This document shows positions 56,335-64,000 of a DNA stretch of 64,000 nucleotides, piece after piece. Source of the stretch: Lantana camara (lineage: Eukaryota; Streptophyta; Magnoliopsida; Lamiales; Verbenaceae); assembly GCA_037501455.1 (NCBI GenBank), contig CM074857.1:100411501-100475500 (forward strand). The letters run 5' to 3'. Position 1 is the stretch's first letter. Each line of letters opens with the position of its first letter. A program made the translations under genes and the position numbers. Below the pieces are notes generated by a model that did not search any database, was not told the origin of the DNA, and saw only the letters and a program-made list of their open reading frames with translations.

Positions 56335-58246
56335 AGTAAGGAACTTCTCAAATTGCTTTTCCTATGCTTGTTTTGAAGCCGTTGTGGGAATGGCACCGAT
56401 GGGACATAAGGTTTAGGTGGAATGTAAACATTTGGTTTCAAAGGGGGCTCTTCTTCTTTGTCATTATGCTCATCCAAATTTGACTTTTCCACTTCTATCT
56501 CCCCTCCTTGTTCCTTTTCCTCATTCCCCTTCTTATCCTTCAACTCTTCCATTTCATTCATCTTTGATTTTCCCTTTTTAACATTAACATCCGCCAACTT
56601 CTCTTATTTGTTTACACCACTCGAACCGGACTCATGTCGTGTAGTCAAAGGTGGCTCATCATAGGCTTTTCCACTTCTAAGAGTTATAGCCTTGTAATGC
56701 TCTCTTGGATTTGCATCCGTTTTGCTAGGGAGCATCCCTTATGGTCTAGGATTTATAGCATTGGCAAGTTACCCAATTTGGATTTCAATATTTCGGTTTT
56801 GTGTAACCACTTGATCCACTTGTGTTTCCAAACTCTTGAAATGATCCGAGGAAACATTAAGAAACTTCTCAAATGCGGCTTCCCATCCTTGCTTTTTGGC
56901 TTGTTGTTGCGGAGGTTGGGGCGGAGGGGTTGGAGCTTGATATTGAGGTTGATGTTGAGGAGGTGGTGTACTAAATTGAGGAGAAGGTGGTTGGTATTGG
57001 TTTTGAGGGGGGAATGGAGGAGGGTGTTGTTGGTTGAGGGGATGTCTTGGTTGGAAAGGAGGTTTTGGTGCACTTTGGACATACGGATTGTTTGACCATG
57101 AAAAATAAGGATGGTTTCACCAACCCGGATTATATGTAGGAGAGTAAGGATTGTTCACGGGTCTTGGGGCATTCACGGCATTCATTTGCTCGGGTGTGGA
57201 TGAGGGAGATTCTCCTTGATTTGCATAAGGGTAAGCATCATAGGTATGAGGAGCACCACAAAGTTCACATGCCATTGATTGAGCTTGTGGAGTTTGATTT
57301 GACACCGCATTCACGGTGAATTGCTCTACTTGTCTCTCCAAGGCTTCGATCTTGGCTTACATCGAAGTGTATTCTCCCACTTGCATCATGCCGGGAGTAG
57401 AACCTTGAGGTCTTAGAATGGGTGCATTGGCTCTCTCGGAATACCACGCATTGTTCGCCGCTATTCTCCCTAGCAAATGAATTGCATCAGCCTCTTACAT
57501 GCTCATAATCGCACCCCCCGCGACGGAGTCTACCATTACCTTCAACGCTTGGGAGATTCCTCCGTAGAACGATTGGACAAGTTTCCAACCCTCACACCCA
57601 TGATGAGGACATTTCCTTTGTATCTCTTTAAACCTTTCCCAAGCCTCATATAGACTCTCCCCCTAATATTGCCGAAATGATGTGATCTCGTTCCGAAGCT
57701 TGACCGTCTTAGCATGAGGAAAGAACTTATCTAAAAATGCTTGTGATAATAAGGCCCATGAACCCTTGGTTTCGTATGGGAGTGCACTATGCCACGCTTT
57801 CGCTCTATCTCTTAGAGAGAAAGAAAATAGACGGATTCGTATGGATCCTCGGGTATATTATTAAGCTTAAATGTATCAGATACTTCCACGAACCAATTCA
57901 CGTGGGAGATCGGGTCCTCCGTAGCCGAGCCCGTAAACTGATTTTGTTGTAGAAGGGAGATGTAGGCTGGCTTGATTTCAAAATAATTCGCCGCCACTCT
58001 TGGTCTTCCAAGGTTTTGTTGAATATTCTCCATGCTAGGCATGGCATAATCCCGAATTTGTCTCGGTGGCGGTGCATTTGGATCAATCGGTTGTTGTGGC
58101 AAGTTGTCACGTCTTTGATTGTCCTCCATCTCAAGAGGAAATGGTATAACAAACTCTTCTTGTCTCCTTTCCTTCCTAAGAGCACGAAGTTTCTTCTCAA
58201 TCTCGGGGTAATGTTTGAGATTCTCCCAACTCTGGGCCCTTCGCAT
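56335..58246 (-). pseudogene. Gag of the Athila-type element
   Basis: It starts at ATG 58246 (MRRAQSWENLKHYPEIEKKL). The capsid region shows PRVAANYFEIKPAYISLLQQ, then a frameshift near 57815, then AWHSALPYETKGSW, WERFKEIQRKCPHHGCEGWK, and an in-frame stop in each of two places (after FRQY and after IMSM). The zinc knuckle CELCGAPHTYDAYPY (about 57260) has lost its final Cys (Tyr where Cys is usual). A long Pro/Gln-rich stretch and a Lys/Glu-rich stretch (56289-56597) lead to the protease. It is clearly inactive. Confidence 0.9.
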
Positions 58247-58342
58247 ATACTTACAAGAGACAAAGAAACGATTAACATTAACAAAAATAAAGGTCTAAGT
58301 CACTAACTACTAACACTAGAACAAGAGTGATTTCAAATGCCT

Positions 58343-58360
58343 TCCCCTGCAATGGGGCCA
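58343..58360 (-). promoter_or_regulatory. Primer-binding site, tRNA-Asp type
   Basis: The minus strand reads TGGCCCCATTGCAGGGGA, six bases inside the LTR end. It differs at three positions from TGGCGCCGTTGCCGGGGA, the tRNA-Asp site of Athila elements. Confidence 0.85.
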
Positions 58361-58366
58361 AAAACT

Positions 58367-60131
58367 TGTTAGCTCTCAACTCTTACACCTAAACACACAA
58401 TTGATTCCAGCTTATGAGGTCGTCCGATTTTTGTTAAACCTCATCCGGGCAGAACAAGGCCTGAGAAGGTATCAAATCGGAAAGGAATCTCAAAATGTGC
58501 AAGACGATTGAATTGATAGCAAAATTTAACCCAAGTGCAAGTTGTAAAAGAATCAATTATAGCACAAGGGGTCGAATCCCTAGGGAAGGGGAAATCAAGG
58601 TCAATTGTAAAGTGTGTTTGCTAATCTATAGACCGAAAGGAAATTGTGGTAATGAAATAGTAACTAATAAAACGAGAGAGGTAAACACAAGCAAATTAAG
58701 TAACAAATAACCAAGTTAACGAGAGAGGTAAACACAAGCAAATTAAGTAACAAATAACCAAGTTAACAAAGTGGCAAAGGGAAGTAATGATCATGCAAAG
58801 TTCATGTTCAATTAGTGCTTTAAAGGGACAAGGATCTCACAATCCTAATCACTAAAATATACACAAGCTCCTCTCGAAGTCAAGTGTGTGTACCTAATTA
58901 AAGTCTAAGCCTACTCTCGTAGTTATTAGCTCATTAATTAGATCAAACAAACAAGACTAGTGTAACAAAATAACTAGCGGCTTGGCCCGGTTACTCTATT
59001 GCTCGATTGCTCAAAATTAGGCTAAATGTCTTTATACCTAAAACTTAAGTGGTGTGAAACCTCTTTCAAATTTACATACAATCTTTCAATTAACATGCAA
59101 ATCTAAGTTCATAACCAAGGTGATCAATCTTAATCATGCAAACAAAATAATCTCACAACCATAAGATCCTAAAATCCCTCTTAGGCATTTTATCGAACAC
59201 TTACCCTGCATAATTCATCACCCCCTTTGCCTACAGATCTAGCCACTCATAGTCATACTACTCAAAGAGCAAGATAAATAAAACATAAATAGATTCATAT
59301 TCATTGAATTTAAACTATGAAAAAGCATTTAACAGAGGTTCATTTACTACAAGGTTTGACAACTCCACTAAAGCTATATTAAACGTGGAAACGAAAAGTA
59401 AAGCTAAATACTGTGAAAGCGATAAAATAAGGGAAAGAAAATGAACATAATGTCTTCAAAACATCTTCAAGATAAGAAAGGTAAAGAACTTGGTGCCTCC
59501 ATAGCCTCCAAAATAGTTGCTCTCCAATTAGGCTAAGTTGTCTCAAAACACTCAACTCTCCTATTTATAATAGGCTGAAAAACCTAAAAAAATTCAAATC
59601 CGTGAGAGGCAAACGGGTGTTTGGTGGCTTAGAGTAAATCCCAAACGCCCGTTTCATAACAAAAACGTAACAGCGATTTCTAATTTCCACATGCCCGTTT
59701 GGACTTCCAGTACAATAACCAAACGGGCGTTTGAGCACAGGTTGTCAAGGTCAGTAGCTTCACAAACGGGTGTTTGCTTCTCTAGTGCATTTACCAAGCG
59801 CCCATTTGGGGTTCCAGATTTCTTACAGTAGCCTTTCACACGGGCGTTTGGTTCTCTAGTTCATATACCAAACGCCCGTTTCATCTTCAAAACTTCGATG
59901 CAGTAGGTTTTCACACGGGCGTTTGGTTCTTCAGTGCATGTACCAAACGCCCATTTGCCTTAAAAAATGGCAAAACTTGTTTCTTTCCTCTGATTTCATT
60001 CCGTTCTTCCCGTTATCGACTCCCGTAGGTGAAATACCTGAAATGGAGCAATAAAAGGCCTATAAGCACATTAAACGAGAATTAATTATAGCAAAATATG
60101 GCTCAAACAGATACGAAATCTACACTTATCA
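58367..60131 (-). repeat. 5' LTR of the complete Athila-type element (1765 bp)
   Basis: It is the partner of 39913-41633. A 47-bp tandem duplication (58674-58720 and 58721-58767, starting GAGAGAGGTAAACACAAGCA) is present only here and accounts for most of the length difference. Confidence 0.94.
59611..59957. repeat. Palindrome array, AAACG-CC-CGTTT type, 5' LTR
   Basis: It has the same arrangement as 41113-41459. Comparison shows independent CG to TG/CA decay, for example AAACGGGTGTTT here versus AAACGGGCGTTT, while elsewhere this copy is the intact one (AAACGGGCGTTT near 59721 versus AAATGGGCATTT). Confidence 0.9.
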
Positions 60132-60626
60132 GTCGCCATGGTGGAGTCGTGGTGCTTGCGTCAAAGATGCTAGAGTCAAGGCGGCGACGACGACGGGCAG
60201 TGGGCGCGGCGATTGTCGCTGCGTTGAAAAGTCGAAACGTTGTTGGAAGAGTTGGGCGGCTGGAGAGAACACAAGTCTGCTAGGGCTTTTCTCATAATTT
60301 GAAATGAAATTATGATTAAGAGAGAGAATCAAATTCTTTTAATACGTATTTTGTTTTATAATACATTTTAGATATAAATTAATTTAATTATATATATATA
60401 TATATTTTTTTTATTACATAATTAATAATATATATAATAAATATATTATTTTTTATTAAAATATTAAATTTTAGAGAGAAAAGGTTCGAGTTCAGTTCGC
60501 GAAGGTTGCGAATCGAGCCAGGATTCGGTTCTGGTTCGACTACCTCGAATTCGAGCCCGAACCTTCATTGATTCGGCTAACTAGGTTCGTGAACGGGCTC
60601 GTCTCGGTTACATCCCTAATAGCAGC

Positions 60627-61002
60627 CACTTCTTCAAATCATGCAGAGATCATTGCAATTCACGAAGCGAGTCGTGAATGCGTTTGGCTAAGATCGATGA
60701 CTCAACAAATTCAAGAAATATGTGATTTATCACCAAAAGAGAAGGTCCCAACAGTATTATGTGAAGATAACACTGTATGCATTGCCCAATTAAAGGGAGG
60801 GTATATCAAAGGAGACAGGACAAAACATATTTCACCAAAGTTCTTTTTCACACATGACCTTCAGAAGAACGAAGACATAGATGTCCAACAAATACATTCA
60901 AGTGATAATCTAGCTGATATGTTTACAAAAGCATTACCTAGTATAACGTTTGAGAAGTTGATATACAAGATTGGAATGCGTCGATATAGAGATATTAAGT
61001 GA
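60627..61002 (+). pseudogene. RNase H C-terminal end of copia family B
   Basis: The copia frame resumes at SSNHAEIIAIHEASRECVWL immediately after the hAT insertion, with the catalytic Glu in HAEI. It continues with CEDNTVCIAQLKGGYIKGDR, HISPKFFF, DNLADMFTKALP and ends GMRRYRDIK with a stop at 61002. This piece has no internal stop. Confidence 0.92.
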
Positions 61003-61440
61003 TGTTATCATGAGGGGGAGTGGATACGTGTTGTACTCTTTTCCTTTACTGAGGTTTTGTCCCATTGGGTTTTCCTAGTGAAGGTTTTTAACGAGGCAAC
61101 CTAATATGTGTATTCCAAGGATATATACTCTTTAGCAAGGCATATCAAACATCAATAGACATTCAAGGGGGAGTGTTATAAACCAAGGACTAAATGAATG
61201 CCCATTGAATGGGCAATTGCATAATTCATGGGAATGATGACATCCCTAATTTTATATCTAAATTGATTAGGGATTATCATTAGTCAATTTTTTCTTTTCC
61301 AATATATTGTCCTATAAATTGAGCCTTATTGATGCATTGTAATCACACTCAAGAATTAATAAGATCCCTCTCTTCTCCCTCAATTCTCCTAGTATTATTC
61401 TATCTTGTAACTCTTGTTTTTATCTAATAGTTTTATAACA
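61003..61440 (+). repeat. 3' end of copia family B: untranslated tail, PPT and 267-bp LTR
   Basis: AAGGGGGAG (61165-61173) is the PPT; a similar GAGGGGGAG lies at 61013-61021. The LTR is 61174-61440, TGTTATAA to TTATAACA, with a CCTATAAATTGAGCC promoter-like site near 61311. Confidence 0.88.
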
Positions 61441-61943
61441 GTAAAACTTTTAACCAATTAGTTCCTAAAATTAACGGATATGTATTTATATATTTGATTT
61501 ATTTTCTACCGATTTATGTAATCAATACATTCCCTTTTCCTAGAGTCGTGTATAAGTACATGTTAGGCATGATTTTTTCTTAATGTTGCAGTTAATCTTT
61601 TCCCAATTTTCTTTTGATGTTCTTTCTCTCTCTCATACATTCTACTAAATTTCTCAAAGATCAAAATAAATCTGCCATACTTTTTCGTTTCTCAATGCCT
61701 CTTCTCCGGTGAATTTCTTAAAATATTAATATGTGGATTCATATTTTTCTCGTTGTCGGCCGCGTAGCGAAGGAGGACAAAGAGCCATTTTTTTTTTAAA
61801 CAAATATTCATTGAACCGATAGTCCGATCGGCCGGTTCGGTTTGATTTTGAAAACATTGACGGAACCGATTTGGCCGGTCGGTCGGATTACTGATTGAAC
61901 CGATCCGATCGGTCGGTTTGGTCCGAGTCGAATCGGTTGGTTT
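61441..61943. other. Unassigned DNA with a GGTTCGGTT/CCGATCGG-rich remnant
   Basis: No gene is seen. At 61800-61943 there are repeated CCGATCGG, GGTTCGGTTTG and GAACCGAT words. They resemble the ends of the two hAT-like elements in this window, so this may be the remaining end of a third one; no matching TIR was found. Confidence 0.5.
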
Positions 61944-62799
61944 TGTTGGGATCAGTGCCCTGAAAATCCAATTTCTTTGTAAATACTTCGTATTTTGTTG
62001 GATTCATAAAACTGAAATTATTGCAAGTTATGAGTATATTAACATAATTAATAACGTGTGATGATATTCTTATATGAAATGTGTTTCATAGGAAAGGACT
62101 TTGGATATCGAAATCACGTGTTATTAAAGTTCTAGTCAGTAAGATAAGAATAAGTTCTTATCGAGACTATAATGTGTTATATAAGATGATTAGTCTTTCG
62201 TCATAGGGAAATGGAGTTTCCAGTTATAACACATTGATGATTTTCAATAGATTTGGAAACATCGAACTGGACCACAAAGATAGTTCATTTTAAACTACTA
62301 TCTAAAATGAACAAATCTTATGGAGCATTGAACTCTTAATCCTGGTAGTATTTCGACTTTGGGTATGTAGTGTTAATCATTGTAATTGCTCATAAGTGAG
62401 GTCTCGATATCGAATGACCGAAACCTTTGTACGTTCAGTGATTACATGAAATGTGCTAAAGATAAATATTGACCGAGGAATTTGTGGCTTTGCTGGAAAG
62501 TTAAAAGATATTCCTGAAATAGATTTGCAAAGTTCGAATTAAAACTTTGGCCAAAGTACTTCGTGTGATGCGTCACTGAAGTTGTATGTTGAATGTGTTT
62601 CACGTACAAGAGATTTGAACTTAAGGCGAATCAGGAGATTTTAGATTAGAAGTGAAAAATAAATGATGGTAGTATTAATTTATTTTTCATGGATATCTAC
62701 ACGGAGGAGTAAAATGCAAAATTATTCTAGATCGAGAAATTCGTGAATAATTTAATTAATTTTAGAGTGCGATAATATTTATTTAGTGGAATTAAATAT
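61944..62799 (+). repeat. Partial copia-type LTR
   Basis: It begins TGTTGGGATCAGTGCCCTGA, the start form of many plant copia LTRs and similar to family A over the first 20 bases, then diverges. It is interrupted at 62800 by a long LTR. No PBS or second LTR is seen. Confidence 0.55.
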
Positions 62800-64000
62800 T
62801 GTGACGCCCCGATAATTCGGCCGTACAGGTATGACGTAATTGTTTACCAAAATGCGCGAAATAATTAATTATACGTGTTTTATGTATTTAAATTTTATTT
62901 TAATTATATTAAATGTTAATTATTTAATTTAATGTTATTAATATTAATTACATTTATGTAATATATATATATATATTATTGTGTACGTGTGCTTGTTATG
63001 CATGCATTTATAATTATAACTTATATATTGCATGCATGTATTTATTATATATATATTATATACGTATGCATGCATGTATATTTATAAATTAATATTTCAT
63101 GCATGTATTTATAATATATTATATACGTATGTAAATGTTACATTATTGTTAACATATTTTGGATTTTATTGTTACTTTGCGTATGAGTGACATTTACGTG
63201 CTTCGTTTCTATTTGAATTGATACCGGAATTTTGTGCGAATTTAATATGTTGAATTTATACGTGTCTTGTATATGAATATTTGTTCGTTTTGTATTTTCG
63301 AAATCATTTGCATGTGTTTCGGATTTAATTTGAATTTTGGAATCCAAGTCGGGGGCTAACGAGCACTTAGCGCACCCTTGGTTCCATATTTAATATCTTG
63401 AGCTCGGGAACTCGGATTCGAGTTCCGTCAACTTCGCTGAACTCGTAACGAAAATTCGAGTTTAGTAAACTTAGCCTTATATTTTTCTAACGTCATTTGA
63501 ACCTCCGAAATTCAACCGAAAAAGGAAACGGCGACGAAACTGACCTTGTTACACTAAAATGGCCATAACTTATTCAATTGTTGACCTAATTAACCATGGT
63601 TTGATGCTATAGAACCCTAACTCAACCACCTAATCTGCTGTACCTTGCCCTAACCGAACCAACCCTCACACAATTCACAAATCTCAGCCAAAGTTACTGC
63701 TCTCCAGTTCTCTCCCGTAACCTAGCATTCCTTGGAGATTTTGGAGCTCAAATCTCATCTAATCTTCATCCAATCAACAAGGTAAGCTTAGGGTTGTAAT
63801 ATATGTTCATTCCTGATCATTTTCATTCATTCATCCCCAAATTTGATCATGGTTTCATGCATTTTCGGCTAATCTTGCAATAGAGGCGATTTTGGACATT
63901 TATGTAGATCTTCTTCGATTCTTGATGGATTTGAATGATTCCAAGCCTGAAAATGATTGTTTTGATATCTTCTTCTGATCATTAATTGCATGGTAGTTGA
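62800..64000 (+). mobile_element. Long LTR, TGTRAC...GCTACA family, copy 4, cut by window end
   Basis: It starts TGTGACGCCCCGATAATTCGG. The segment 63390-63780 is very close to 44990-45395 of copy 2 (AACTCGGATTCGAGTT, GTCAACTTCGCTGAACTC, GAACCTCCGAAATTCAACCG) and ends with the same donor-like CAACAAG|GTAAGCTTAGGG at 63782. TGCATGCA words are frequent at 62998-63110. The palindrome array would be expected beyond 64000. Confidence 0.85.

Larger units (their letters stand above)
39913..60131 (-). mobile_element. Complete Athila-type Ty3/gypsy retrotransposon (20.2 kb with two nested LTRs)
   Basis: The perfect duplication GTCGC (39908-39912, 60132-60136) flanks two LTRs (1721 and 1765 bp). A tRNA-Asp-type PBS, the order gag-protease-RT-RNase H-integrase-spacer-env-like, and a PPT give full structure on the minus strand. 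Removing the solo LTRs at 44350-48172 and 49111-51758 leaves about 13.7 kb. Every ORF has at least one stop or frameshift, so it is protein-dead. It sits inside hAT element 2, itself inside copia family B. Confidence 0.95.
39512..60618. mobile_element. Non-autonomous hAT-like element 2, split by the Athila-type element
   Basis: Ends are TAGGGATGTAAACGAACC and the complementary CGGTTACATCCCTA. The 8-bp duplications are ATAGCAGA (39504-39511) and ATAGCAGC (60619-60626); the last base differs, and the copia reading frame shows the right copy is original. Without the insertion it is about 883 bp (39512-39912 and 60137-60618). Like hAT element 1 it has GGTTCG/CGAACC-rich ends and a GC-rich exon-like middle (60130-60260). 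There is no transposase. Confidence 0.88.
28000..61440 (+). mobile_element. Copia family B element, 5' LTR missing, split by nested insertions
   Basis: Host segments are 28000-31176, 37543-39511 and 60627-61440. Joined at the target duplications, these give one copia order: gag, protease, integrase, RT, RNase H, PPT, LTR. The 267-bp 3' LTR (TGTTATAA...TTATAACA) is intact. No 5' LTR or PBS is present near 28000, so the 5' end was probably lost when the minus-strand family A fragment became joined there. Gag wording resembles Ivana/Oryco-type copia elements (from memory). Confidence 0.85.

Noticed and set aside
62998..63110. Repeated TGCATGCA words, also at 46247-46382
   Set aside because: The two clusters are at different positions in the two LTR copies, so I do not treat them as a conserved element. 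Local slippage explains them.

Overview
This window is repeat-dense plant nuclear DNA, most likely from a eudicot and perhaps an asterid, although the species is a weak guess. I base that on its Ty1/copia, Athila-type Ty3/gypsy, hAT and Mutator-like elements, on typical GT-AG introns, and on long AT-rich stretches. I found no rRNA or tRNA gene, no prokaryotic feature and no convincing host housekeeping gene. The only reading frames that look intact, or nearly so, belong to transposable elements: an env-like ORF at 1-834, and a two-gene DNA-transposon-like unit at 7.9-11.8 kb.

Layout. 1-3947: 3' part of an Athila-type element (env-like ORF, 1.6 kb noncoding tail, 3' LTR). 3948-5190: fragments of other gypsy elements. 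5.2-7.9 kb: AT-rich DNA with nothing recognisable. 7.9-11.8 kb: Mutator-like element with one gene at each end and a 1.1 kb inverted minisatellite between them. 11.8-13.9 kb: unassigned DNA, the start of a gypsy LTR with its polypurine tract, and a copia relic. 13892-23991: complete 10.1 kb copia element (identical 2281-bp LTR lengths, TSD CCACT, tRNA-Met PBS). It is young but its proteins are dead, and it sits inside the RT gene of an older copy of its own family. 24891-28.0 kb: the same family in inverse orientation. 28.0-61.44 kb: a second, older copia element split by layers of later insertions. One is a long solo LTR (31177-37537) that itself holds a hAT element and another solo LTR. The other is a hAT element (39512-60618) that holds a complete 20.2 kb Athila-type element (39913-60131, TSD GTCGC), which in turn holds two more long solo LTRs (44350-48172, 49111-51758). 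61.4-64 kb: a partial copia LTR split by a fourth long LTR that runs off the window.

Main observation. At least five different LTRs carry a dense array of short, almost perfect GC-rich palindromes with a two-base CC or GG centre. Each element uses its own arm sequence: GACACG-CC-CGTGTC, AAACG-CC-CGTTT, GGTCGCG-CC-CGCGACC, CTCCCC-GGGT-GGGGAG. Relatives of the same LTR family have different arms, while an unrelated Athila LTR and one solo LTR share the same arms. A copia LTR has an analogous array built on CACGTG. Together with a conserved three-step polypurine ladder, a hairpin just before the PPT, and a conserved splice-like layout inside the long solo LTRs, this suggests a layer of noncoding signals that evolves under its own rules.
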